Shown here: positions 16,149 through 24,370 of the stretch, piece after piece
Numbering within the stretch: position 1 is the first letter of the stretch
Layout of the letters: the number at the start of each line of letters is the position of its first letter
Source: Aestuariibius insulae
Lineage (GTDB): Bacteria; Pseudomonadota; Alphaproteobacteria; Rhodobacterales; Rhodobacteraceae
Reading direction: 5' to 3'
Assembly (NCBI RefSeq): GCF_040783535.2
Contig: NZ_JBFONW020000002.1
Coordinates: 310,001-374,000, forward strand
Length of the DNA stretch: 64,000 bases
Program-made: the position numbers and the translations under genes
Notes under the pieces: generated by a model
What the model saw: only the letters and a program-made list of their open reading frames with translations
Told to the model about the DNA's origin: nothing
The model's database searches: none

Positions 16149-17963
16149 CTAGCGGGCGCCGATAGGGACGGTGTCGCCGTCGAAGGTCCGGACCGACAGA
16201 ACGAAGGGGTCGGTCGGATAGCACAAGGCCTGCTCTTCGAGCATTCCGATGGCAATCGCCTCGCCCATGCGCAGGCTGTCGTAATAGTCCGAGAAGTAGT
16301 GGACCCCGGCCATGTTGCGCCCGATCGAGATATTGGCCGCCAGCTTGTTGAGCTCTCCTTCGAGGGTCAGCGGCGCCGCGAGGGGATGGGGCACCGGGCG
16401 CAGGTCCGCGCCGTTGTTGAAGGCCTCGTAGGCGACCGGGACATCTTCGGCCGTCGCATGGCGGAACCCGGTCGCGGCGCTGTCGCCATCTGCGTTCGTG
16501 ACGAACACCGCGCCGGTGTCGAAGAACGCTTTGAGCACCGTCACGCAGGCACCCGCAACGGTCGCGTGCCCCGCCGCATAGGACGGATGCATCGGTGAGC
16601 CTTCGGCGAAGGCCATCGGCAGGAGCGCGTCGTCATTGCCATTATATGCGTTGATCGCATCGACGGTGGGCTGAATGCCCGCCCGCATCTCGCCGAACCG
16701 TCCGCCCAGCTGCGGGAAGGCGGCATCGGGCATGTGGTTGGTCGACATCCGCGCGGCAAGGGCTTCCGGCCGCAGGCGAAGATGCAGGTTGAACTTCTGA
16801 TAGCGGGCCGCCTTGAGCGCGCGTGTCGCCACCTCTGTGACCATCGACAGGATATGCGGTCCGCCGTACAGGGCAAAGCCTCCCGCATTGGGCTGAAAGC
16901 CCGCCATCGCAATCGCGTCCCCGTTCACGTCCACATCCGCACCGGCATTATAGATGCTGGAGGGGAAGCTGTTGCGGCCCCCCGCGAGATGCGCGAAGCC
17001 CGGATCGCGCGGCGCATTCGTGGCCAGAAGGATCAGGCAGGCGTTCAGATAGGCCTGATAAAGCGCATCGAAATGCACATAGGTGGCCAGATCGCGCGGG
17101 GTCTGGATGAATCGCGTGGCGCCCGGAACGAAGGATTGCCCCGGATCGCCCGGCCCGCGCACATCCGCGCCGTTCTGCACGGTCAGCCAGTCCGACCAGG
17201 TCTGCATGTAGTCGTCGCCCTCTGCGGCGACCGGAACCCGCTGATCGATGCGCTGCACCCCGTAAAGGATCTGCCCGTCATCGATATTCGCGATACCGTC
17301 GATATGGTTTCCGATCAGCAGGAACTGCGAGACATAGGGCCCGACTTCGACACCCGGAGAGGAGCCGCGGAAAATCGTGTCGCGATCCAGAAGGCCCGCC
17401 TCATCGGTCTTTCGGGGCCGGTTGGGGAACCCGGCGGCCGCGTAGCTGTAGCTGTTGAGCCTGTCGCGCGCCTGCGTCAGCGCGGCACTGCCGCCATCCG
17501 CATCGAAGGCATGAAAAGGCTCGTCCCGCAGGAGGGCCAGCTCGTAGACCTCTGCCATCTCGAAGGCCAGTTCGTCGGATCCAAGCTCGGGCGCCGGGGC
17601 CATCGTGACCGATTGCGCGTCGGGTCCTTCCAGATCGTAGGTGATCCCGGCGGTCGGCGCCTCCCACTGGCGGCGGCCAAAGGCCGTTTGCCCGGAGAAA
17701 GGCGGAACGGGCACCCGTGTGTTGAACGCATCGATATGACCGTCATTAATCGCAGTTCGAAACGCGATGAAATGCTGGGGATATTTAACGAGCCCGGTAT
17801 CGGGATCGTGCGACAGACCTTTCGTGAAGCTCATCGGGAAATGGGCGCCGGAATAGGTGACTTCGTCACCATTGGCCTTGTGACAGGGATGCTCCCGATC
17901 GCGTGCGAATTCGGCAGCAGAGACGCGGGCGGCAAAAGAGCCCGCCTTTCGATTAATCGACAT
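16149..17963 (-). CDS. Vanadium-dependent haloperoxidase (algal bromoperoxidase-like, PAP2 superfamily)
   Basis: A 604-residue protein whose C-terminal half matches vanadate-binding haloperoxidases. Lys390 and Arg398 (eight apart, as in Ascophyllum bromoperoxidase), His459 in MHPSYAAGH at the acid-base position, Gly465-His466, then Arg549 and His555 in SIGRNMAGVHY, six apart, with His555 as vanadium ligand. The family Ser of the SGH triplet is Ala464 here. Such enzymes oxidise bromide or iodide with hydrogen peroxide. ATG 17963, after a GTGAGG, is preferred to an upstream GTG (17987). No classical signal peptide is evident. Halide preference is unknown; a PAP2 phosphatase function is less likely given the length. 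Confidence 0.9.
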   Translation of the reverse strand: MSINRKAGSFAARVSAAEFARDREHPCHKANGDEVTYSGAHFPMSFTKGLSHDPDTGLVKYPQHFIAFRTAINDGHIDAFNTRVPVPPFSGQTAFGRRQWEAPTAGITYDLEGPDAQSVTMAPAPELGSDELAFEMAEVYELALLRDEPFHAFDADGGSAALTQARDRLNSYSYAAAGFPNRPRKTDEAGLLDRDTIFRGSSPGVEVGPYVSQFLLIGNHIDGIANIDDGQILYGVQRIDQRVPVAAEGDDYMQTWSDWLTVQNGADVRGPGDPGQSFVPGATRFIQTPRDLATYVHFDALYQAYLNACLILLATNAPRDPGFAHLAGGRNSFPSSIYNAGADVDVNGDAIAMAGFQPNAGGFALYGGPHILSMVTEVATRALKAARYQKFNLHLRLRPEALAARMSTNHMPDAAFPQLGGRFGEMRAGIQPTVDAINAYNGNDDALLPMAFAEGSPMHPSYAAGHATVAGACVTVLKAFFDTGAVFVTNADGDSAATGFRHATAEDVPVAYEAFNNGADLRPVPHPLAAPLTLEGELNKLAANISIGRNMAGVHYFSDYYDSLRMGEAIAIGMLEEQALCYPTDPFVLSVRTFDGDTVPIGAR

Positions 17964-18124
17964 AAAAAACCTCACACAAAAAAGCACTCAGAACTATTGC
18001 CCCTAAAAAAACCGGGCAGTTCTAATCATAGATTGCAGGGGAATTGGCGCAAAGTCGGCTTTTCCAGACTTGCGCGAATCGAAAAGCCGGGGCGCAAGGC
18101 GGGCTGGGACGTCGATTTGAAGTC

Positions 18125-18161
18125 GGATCCCCGGCCCGCCTTCTGCGCGGGCCGGGGATCC
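18125..18161. terminator. 15-bp perfect hairpin after the DUF4139 gene
   Basis: GGATCCCCGGCCCGC (18125-18139) pairs perfectly with 18147-18161 around a seven-base loop. It begins six bases past the minus-strand stop at 18168 and so probably ends that transcript, though the T-run (18162-18165) is on the plus-strand side. It also lies upstream of the haloperoxidase start. Confidence 0.65.
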
Positions 18162-18167
18162 TTTTCG

Positions 18168-20138
18168 TCAGGAGAATCTGCGAAGGACGTCGCCCAGCTC
18201 GGCTTCGGCCTCGCGAAGCTCGTTTCGGACCGTGTCGAGCGCATCGAGCGTCGTTTCGATCTCGTCCTCGGTTTCGATCAGACCGGTCTCGTAACGGCGG
18301 CGCAGTTCGGCCAGCTGGACGGCGCGGAGATTGTCGCGCAGGCGCTGCTGCTCATCGGTCAGCCGCTCGTAATCGGCGGTCAGATCGCCCAGACGCTGCT
18401 GCGCCTCCTCGATCCGTTCCATGATCGTGCTGGCCTCGGTGAGGACCGCGCGGTCAGCCTCCTCAATCTCGGCGCTGCCGATTGCGGTGATGGAGAGCGC
18501 GTTGCGCAAGCCGTTCGAGTCGAGCGAGAATTGCTGAAGCAGGCGGGTCTCTTCGGTCACCGAGATATCCGCCGCGCCCTCCTCGACCTCGCGGGAGATG
18601 CGGATGAAGCCTGCGTTTTCCTCATACTCGCCATTGGCCTCGATGAAGCGTCCGCTGCTTTTGGGATGCTCGACCGCGAAGATCTCAACTCCCTCCGGGA
18701 CAGTCGCGGTATAGCGGGTCTGGCGCTGGGTGCGGACCTCGACCCGCAGGATGCCGTCGACCGCCCGGAAATCGATCCGGGTGCCCGTATCAGCCTCGTC
18801 GCGGACCACGGTGGCGTTGGGCGCAGAAGCATAGGGCAGGAACCGCGTCTGGCCAGAGGCAAGGCCCGCGAAGGGCGCATCGCCGACAAAGCCGTTGGCA
18901 TCACGGACGGAGACGAGGCCAGGGGCGAGCGCTTGATCGGCGCTAAGCTCCACCGCCAGAAGGATCTGGTCGGATTGGCCGGGCTGATAGAGCGCGCGGA
19001 TCTGCGGATCGATCTCGAGGTCGATATAGAGAAGGTTCGCGGTGCGCCCCGCCTCAAGGTCAACGGGTTCGGGGACGGCGTAGCGGACATTACCGATACC
19101 GCGCAGTTCGGTGGCCGCGCGGGCGGGCGGAGCCATGATCATTGTTTCTTCGACGGCGATATCTGCCCCGGTAAACCCGGAAAAGATGCCCATCTCCGCA
19201 CTGCCAGAGAGGGCTACTCCGGTCCTCTGCCGAGGCGCAGGCGCTGCAAATCCCGTATCGAGCCGCACATTTGGGCGGTCTGCGAGCAGGTTCGGCGGAT
19301 CGAGGCGGCCAATCCGCAAAGGCGTCAGCAGATCGCGGCTATAGGCGACCGGGCTGCCGGTGCTGAGTGTCAGATCGATATCGGTCCAGTCCTGACCCGA
19401 GACGTTTTCGACGGCGGCCCAGCCCTGCAGGCGCCCCTCCTCGAGCAGCAGACGCCAAGAGTTCTTCCAGGCGGGCGCTTCAGTGACGTAGGACAGCTCG
19501 ATCTCGCGGGGGGCGTCGCTGTCGAGCGCAAGATCGAAGGTCTTGACCGCCTCGCCGGTATTGATCGTGCCTGCGGCGGCGCGCAGCGGATCGCCCATCT
19601 CGGGGTCGATGGAAACCGAGGCGCCGGGGCGCAGGATCAGCTCGGTCAGCGCGCCGCTCTCTTGCTGGAGGAGGACGGCGGGATGGGTGATCGTCGTCTC
19701 GCCCTGCACTTCCTTCCGTTCGGACAGGCCCAGAACGATGCCCGTGACCTCTTCGGTCGCCGTGGTGATGGTCACGGATTTGCCGGTCATCGCCCGCAAC
19801 AGCGCGGTGATGCCCGAGGGCAGACCGCCCGCGAAGGGGGTGCCGCGCAGGCTTTCGGGCAGATCGGCGGGCGTGGCGGTGGTGATGCCGATGACGCGGC
19901 CGACGGGATCGCGCACGATCAGGGACGCCAGAACGTCGTCGGCATGGGCCCGCGGCACGGTAATTGAGACGTCCTCTCCGGGGTTGGTCTGGGTGAGCGT
20001 GTAAAGCGCGACGCCCGACTGGCCGAGATCGACATTGGCCACGTCGGGCCCCTCGGTCTGGGCGAGCGCGGTGCTGGAAAGCAAGGCGGCGATAAGCGTG
20101 GCGACGGCGCGGCGGCGGGCTGTGGTCGTGAGGCGCAT
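18168..20138 (-). CDS. Secreted DUF4139-domain protein with C-terminal coiled coil
   Basis: A 656-residue protein with an N-terminal signal peptide (an RRR cluster, then AVATLIAALLSSTALAQ). A large beta-rich DUF4139-type region runs from about 150 to 540, with phrases such as LSYVTEAPAWKNSWRLLLEE and GRLQGWAAVENVSGQDWTDI that are standard for the family. About 100 residues of heptad-patterned Glu/Arg-rich coiled coil end the protein. Function is unknown; an extracytoplasmic envelope role is inferred. The start at 20138 is set by AGGAC upstream and the signal peptide; the frame is open to 20321. Transcribed divergently from the RTX gene, with 374 bases between. Confidence 0.85.
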   Translation of the reverse strand: MRLTTTARRRAVATLIAALLSSTALAQTEGPDVANVDLGQSGVALYTLTQTNPGEDVSITVPRAHADDVLASLIVRDPVGRVIGITTATPADLPESLRGTPFAGGLPSGITALLRAMTGKSVTITTATEEVTGIVLGLSERKEVQGETTITHPAVLLQQESGALTELILRPGASVSIDPEMGDPLRAAAGTINTGEAVKTFDLALDSDAPREIELSYVTEAPAWKNSWRLLLEEGRLQGWAAVENVSGQDWTDIDLTLSTGSPVAYSRDLLTPLRIGRLDPPNLLADRPNVRLDTGFAAPAPRQRTGVALSGSAEMGIFSGFTGADIAVEETMIMAPPARAATELRGIGNVRYAVPEPVDLEAGRTANLLYIDLEIDPQIRALYQPGQSDQILLAVELSADQALAPGLVSVRDANGFVGDAPFAGLASGQTRFLPYASAPNATVVRDEADTGTRIDFRAVDGILRVEVRTQRQTRYTATVPEGVEIFAVEHPKSSGRFIEANGEYEENAGFIRISREVEEGAADISVTEETRLLQQFSLDSNGLRNALSITAIGSAEIEEADRAVLTEASTIMERIEEAQQRLGDLTADYERLTDEQQRLRDNLRAVQLAELRRRYETGLIETEDEIETTLDALDTVRNELREAEAELGDVLRRFS

Positions 20139-20512
20139 GGGGCGTCCTGTCCTTGTCAGATCTATTGCTATTGAGACTTTGACGCAGAGCCTATGGCGAT
20201 CCTTGGCGACTGTCCGAAGTTTTTTGCGCGCGCTGATCGGCGGCCGCTCCTGCGGCATCATGTCTGTTGATGCGACCGGGCGCCGGGCATCGCCTTGGCA
20301 GTTTGGGATATTTCGCGGCACGGCCTCTCTCGCGCAGAGTGAAACAGCGCATCTGACGCTCTACCTGAGCGGATATCTGCCACCCGTTAACCTTTTTGGG
20401 AACGATGGGTGCGGGGCCGTCGCTTTTTCTGCCGAGGATGCGATGTCGCATCCGTCAAGACGGCTCTTGCCCCGGAGGGGGGCCAAAGGGCCCAAAACAA
20501 AGGACCAATCTC
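20139..20512. promoter_or_regulatory. 374-base divergent promoter region with an 18-bp palindrome
   Basis: This region separates the DUF4139 start from the RTX start. GGATGCGA-TG-TCGCATCC (20436-20453) is a perfect inverted repeat about 60 bases before the RTX ATG, well placed for an operator. A GGGCC/GGCCC mini-hairpin lies just before the RTX ribosome site (AAGGA). No convincing reading frame is present. Confidence 0.5.
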
Positions 20513-21409
20513 ATGAATATGACCCAGATGATGAGCATGATGTTCGAAGGCACCGATATGGATGACTTCTGGACAGGTGGTGATGGTGACGATGAAGCGC
20601 GCGGTAATGGCGGTTCCGATAACCTTGATGGCGCCGGTGGCGCAGATCTCATCCTGGGTCTGGCGGGCGCCGATTTTCTGAAGGGGCGCGGAGGCGATGA
20701 CGAGATCCGCGGAGGCGCCGGGAATGACACGATCAACGGCGGCAGCGGGAATGATATCCTCTTTGGAGACAGCGGCACCGACCGGATCGATGGCGGCGAC
20801 GGGAACGACATTATTCGCGGCGGCCAGAGCGCCGATGTTCTGAACGGCAATGGCGGCGAAGACACGATCTTCGGCGGTGGCGGTGCCGATGAGATCCGCG
20901 GCGGTGGTCAGGCTGACGAGATCCGCGGCGGCGGCTCGGGAGATGTGCTTTACGGCGATGGCGGGGACGACATCCTGCGCGGCGGCGAAGGCCAGGACGA
21001 GCTGCGCGGCGGCAGCCAGAACGACGAGCTCTATGGTGGCGCGGGCAGCGATATCCTCGTGGGCGGCGACGGCAACGACATGCTGCGCGGCGGCGCGGGT
21101 GCCGACCAGTTCAACGGCGGCGCGGGCAACGACACGTTCACCGGCGATGGCGGCTCGGACATCTTTTTCTTCACCGCCGACAGCGGCCAGGATGTCATCA
21201 CCGACTTCGAAAACGGTCAGGACGAGCTGCTTCTGATCGACGGGTTCGACCGGCTCGAGCTGTCGAGCACCGACACGTTCGAGGCGCTTCAGAACGGAGA
21301 TATCACGTTCTCCGATGCCGTGATCGAGCAGCGCGGTCTGGACGCGGTCATCTCGTTCGAAAGCACCGATTCAGAGCTGGTGCTGCAGGACTTCTTCTTC
21401 TTTGCGTAA
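20513..21409 (+). CDS. RTX calcium-binding repeat protein
   Basis: A 298-residue acidic protein made almost entirely of about twenty GGxGxDxUx nonapeptides (GGDDEIRGG, GAGNDTINGG, DGNDIIRGG and so on) between residues about 20 and 220. It finishes with FFFTADSGQDVITDFENGQD, the C-terminal strand motif of RTX proteins, and a hydrophobic LQDFFFFA end. Such repeats bind calcium as a beta-roll and are exported by type I secretion using a C-terminal signal; no Sec signal is present and no transporter genes are in the window. ATG 20513 follows AAGGA. There is no enzymatic domain, so a structural, adhesin or surface-layer role is possible. Confidence 0.9.
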   Translation: MNMTQMMSMMFEGTDMDDFWTGGDGDDEARGNGGSDNLDGAGGADLILGLAGADFLKGRGGDDEIRGGAGNDTINGGSGNDILFGDSGTDRIDGGDGNDIIRGGQSADVLNGNGGEDTIFGGGGADEIRGGGQADEIRGGGSGDVLYGDGGDDILRGGEGQDELRGGSQNDELYGGAGSDILVGGDGNDMLRGGAGADQFNGGAGNDTFTGDGGSDIFFFTADSGQDVITDFENGQDELLLIDGFDRLELSSTDTFEALQNGDITFSDAVIEQRGLDAVISFESTDSELVLQDFFFFA

Positions 21410-21448
21410 GTCATAAGACACCCGGCCAACCGCCGGTCAGAAATGGAA

Positions 21449-21478
21449 AGCGCGCCTTTTGAAGGCGCGCTTTTTTCA
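21449..21478 (+). terminator. Rho-independent terminator after the RTX gene
   Basis: A twelve-base perfect stem (AAAGCGCGCCTT with AAGGCGCGCTTT), a three-base loop, and a run of T immediately after, 40 bases past the RTX stop. It isolates the RTX gene from the operon that starts at 21837. Confidence 0.93.
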
Positions 21479-21836
21479 TGCATATCGCCAGGAAAGTAGG
21501 CAGAATATTTTACTTTGAGTTGAGTATGTTAATAAAGGTTAACAGGCCAGTTACCCACAGAAGGGTGGCGGATATCCTCTTATTTCTGAATCATTTTAGG
21601 AACTTATCCACAGACTGTTAATTATTAACGCAGGAAAGGCAGACATAGATTTGTGTCTGATCTCTCCTTCAGGTGGTGACCTCTCACCGCTTGCCGTCAT
21701 CGTCGGTCATTCTGACGTAGGTGTTGACCGTTCCCTCGCGCCCTGGCGCTGCGGGAACGGCATGGTGAGTGTTCGTTTCCCGTTTTTACGAGTTGATCTG
21801 TTCTGCCTGAACCACGCTCTTGATAGGAGGTGCGTC
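21479..21836. promoter_or_regulatory. AT-rich leader of the eight-gene operon with DnaA-box-like sites
   Basis: A 358-base stretch that is much richer in A and T than its surroundings for its first 160 bases. It contains a consensus DnaA box TTATCCACA at 21604-21612, a one-mismatch copy TTACCCACA at 21551-21559, the perfect palindrome GTTAATTATTAAC at 21617-21629, and CAGACA/TGTCTG arms around 21641-21660. The second half is GC-rich and leads to the AGGAGG before the channel gene. The promoter of the downstream operon probably lies here. Replication-origin function is possible but not supported by neighbouring genes. Confidence 0.5.
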
Positions 21837-23030
21837 TTGCTGATCTCGCTTGCCGGAATTTTGCTTTTAGGCATCATCCTCCTCGACATTTTTCTGACCG
21901 TTCTGGACGCGAATGGTCTGAGCGTCGTGTCGAGCCGCATCTACCGGATCTTCTGGTGGGGCTGGCGGCATTTTTCGCGGATCATGCCGCCCGTGGCGCG
22001 GCCGCAGATGCTGGCGCTTGCCGCGCCGCTGATGATTCCGCTGATTATCGGGGTCTGGATCTTCGGCATCGTGCTGGGGTTCACGCTGGTCTATTTCGGC
22101 GGGCTGTCGCATCAGGATCTGATCACCGGAGGCGGATCGCAGCCCAGTTTGCAGGGCGCCTTCCGGCTAAGCTGGGTGACACTGTCGACCATCGGCTTTG
22201 TCGAGGTCAGCCCGTCGAACATGCCCTATTCGCTGACTGTCGCGCTTGAGGCGATCCTCGGAAATCTGGTTCTGACCTTCACGATCACCTATTTTCTGAG
22301 CGTTCATGGCGCTGTGATGGCCTACAACAAATTCGCCTCGCTCCTGCGCAACCGGATCCCCGATCCCGACCGTCCGCTCGATGCGCTGTCCTGGCATTTC
22401 GAGGCTGGAGAGCCGCGCGAGCTGGAGCATTGGCTGCGCCAAATCAACGATGGCGTCTCGACGCTGCATGAGGGGCTACGGCGCTATCCGGTGCTGTACT
22501 ACTTCCGGCCCATCCGCATCTATCGCGGCGTGCCGCACACGCTGTTTGCGCTGCGGCGGATCGTGACAGCCCTGCGCTGGTGCCTGCCGGAGGGGCATCG
22601 CGCGCGGACCAGCCCGAACCTCAAGGCGCTTGAGGTCGGCCTTGATGAGCTGGTCGAGGATCTGCAGGACCGCTACGTGCCGGTCCATCTTCGGACCACG
22701 GCCAAACCGGTGTCCTACAAGCAGTTTCGTGCGGCCCAAAGCCCGCATCTGGGCGTGCCCGATACCTGGGTCGAAATGTTCCTGCGCGATTGCGACGAGA
22801 CGTCCCGCGCCACCGGGGTCGAGATCGATCCGCTCGCGCCGGAGACCTACGAGAACTACCGCGAATGGCTGCCTTACGTGCTGCGGCTCTTCGATTTCGA
22901 ACGGGCGATCCGCACTGATCTTGGCTATTCGAGCCGCGTCCGTCCGGGCCGGTCCTCCACCCTTGCTGTCATCAGCAACGGTCCCAAGCAGCGTCCTCAG
23001 GCGCTGCGCCATGCGGAGCCTGCCGAATGA
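21837..23030 (+). CDS. Two-helix ion-channel-like membrane protein
   Basis: A 397-residue protein with an N-terminal helix (LLISLAGILLLGIILLDIFL), a pair of helices flanking a pore loop (FRLSWVTLSTIGFVEVSP), and a long soluble C-terminal domain. TLSTIGFVE takes the place of the TVGYGD filter of potassium channels, so selectivity may differ. TTG 21837 was chosen because AGGAGG stands six bases before it and translation then begins at the first helix; the frame is open back to 21651. Its stop overlaps the DUF2254 start by four bases. It is the first gene of an apparent eight-gene operon. Confidence 0.8.
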   Translation: MLISLAGILLLGIILLDIFLTVLDANGLSVVSSRIYRIFWWGWRHFSRIMPPVARPQMLALAAPLMIPLIIGVWIFGIVLGFTLVYFGGLSHQDLITGGGSQPSLQGAFRLSWVTLSTIGFVEVSPSNMPYSLTVALEAILGNLVLTFTITYFLSVHGAVMAYNKFASLLRNRIPDPDRPLDALSWHFEAGEPRELEHWLRQINDGVSTLHEGLRRYPVLYYFRPIRIYRGVPHTLFALRRIVTALRWCLPEGHRARTSPNLKALEVGLDELVEDLQDRYVPVHLRTTAKPVSYKQFRAAQSPHLGVPDTWVEMFLRDCDETSRATGVEIDPLAPETYENYREWLPYVLRLFDFERAIRTDLGYSSRVRPGRSSTLAVISNGPKQRPQALRHAEPAE

Positions 23031-24370
23031 ACGGAAACAACATCAATATCCCCACGTTGCTGGGCAAGATCCGGGTCTTCCTGCTCAATGCGTTCTGGAT
23101 CATCCCCGCCATGTCCGCGATCGGCGCGATCGGGACGGCCTGGTATGTCAGCACAGTCGAATACACGACGCCGTTCCGGATCGGGGGGCTTTTGACCACC
23201 AGCGGGCCGACCGGGGCGCGCGATATGGTGCAGATGGTCGCCTCAAGCTCTCTGACCGTGGCGACGCTGGTTTTCTCGATCATGGTGGTCGTCCTGCAGG
23301 TCGCGGGATCGCAATATTCGCCCCGCCTGCCCGCGCAGTTCCTGCGGGATGTGACCACGCAATTGGTGCTGGGCGTTTTCATCTTCACCTTCGTCTATTC
23401 GCTGGCGATCATCCGCTCGATCGCGGCAGATAACGATCACGTGCCGAACCTTGCAGTGACGATCTGCTTTTTCCTCGTGATCTGCTGCGTCGGCGCGTTC
23501 ATCCACTTCATCCATCACATCATCCACGCGATGCGGGTCGAAAAGATCTTGCGCGATATCGAGGTTCAAACGCTGGAATCGCTCCACCGCGTGATGGAGC
23601 GGCAAACCGACAGTAAGATGATGATGGAACCGCCCGAGATCCCGCCTCGCGCGCTTCCGATCCGGTCCGAGGAGGTCGGCACGGTCCAGCGGATCGACGG
23701 CACGGATCTGGTCGATCTGGCGCACACGCATGACGTCGTGATCTGCTTTACCACCCATAATGGCGACGGCATCTCGAGCGGCACGCCCTTCGGCTGGATC
23801 TGGACCTGCGATCCGGAGGAGGAGCTGCCTGATATCGAAAAGGACATCCGCCCGGATCTCAGATCGGTGTTTCAGGTCGGGCATGAGCGGACGTTTCAGG
23901 ACGATTTCGGTTTCGGGATCACCCAGCTTGTCGACATCGCGCTGCGGGCCCTGTCGCCGGCGGTGAACGATCCGACGACGGCCTGCATGGCGATGCAGTC
24001 GCTGGAATCGGTGCTGGTGGAGCTGATCAAGCGCGAGGTCGGGATCCGTGCCTTCGCGGATGAGGACGGCACGACCCGCGTGATCGTCCCGGGCATGGAT
24101 TTCGCCGCCTATCTCGATGATGCCGTGGCGCCGATCTGCGAGGCGGCGCCGTCGGACCGGTCGGTGATGAAGGCCCTGCTGCGGATGCTGACCAATGTGG
24201 CGCGCGCCACCGAGAACGAGCGGCACAAGCAGGCCCTGACCGAACAGATCGAGCGGGTGCAGCGCACGAGCATCCGCGCTCTTGCAGATGAAACCGACCA
24301 GAGAGCGATCCGCGCTGCGGCCAAGGAAGCCCGGCGCGCGCTCACCGGCAGACCTCCGAGGCTGACATGA
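23027..24370 (+). CDS. DUF2254 membrane protein
   Basis: A 447-residue protein with four hydrophobic helices in the first 170 residues and a large soluble part. The helix-2 segment SSLTVATLVFSIMVVVLQV, followed by QYSPRLPAQFLRD, is the hallmark of DUF2254, a family of unknown function. Later residues (ALRALSPAVNDPTTACMAM) are also conserved. It overlaps both neighbours by four bases (ATGA), implying translational coupling with the channel-like protein before it and the UPF0182 protein after it, and suggesting a shared membrane complex. Confidence 0.88.
   Translation: MNGNNINIPTLLGKIRVFLLNAFWIIPAMSAIGAIGTAWYVSTVEYTTPFRIGGLLTTSGPTGARDMVQMVASSSLTVATLVFSIMVVVLQVAGSQYSPRLPAQFLRDVTTQLVLGVFIFTFVYSLAIIRSIAADNDHVPNLAVTICFFLVICCVGAFIHFIHHIIHAMRVEKILRDIEVQTLESLHRVMERQTDSKMMMEPPEIPPRALPIRSEEVGTVQRIDGTDLVDLAHTHDVVICFTTHNGDGISSGTPFGWIWTCDPEEELPDIEKDIRPDLRSVFQVGHERTFQDDFGFGITQLVDIALRALSPAVNDPTTACMAMQSLESVLVELIKREVGIRAFADEDGTTRVIVPGMDFAAYLDDAVAPICEAAPSDRSVMKALLRMLTNVARATENERHKQALTEQIERVQRTSIRALADETDQRAIRAAAKEARRALTGRPPRLT

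Noticed and set aside
16734..19967. A 1077-codon open frame antisense to the haloperoxidase and DUF4139 genes
   Set aside because: It mirrors two well-supported genes on the other strand, has no family motif and is explained by high GC at third positions, which suppresses stops in the opposite frame.
20513..21409. CRISPR-like repeats
   Set aside because: The repetitive bases encode RTX nonapeptides in frame; there are no fixed direct repeats with unique spacers.
21479..21836. Chromosomal replication origin
   Set aside because: Only one perfect DnaA box, and none of the usual origin neighbours such as dnaA, gidA/trmE, parAB or hemE is present.
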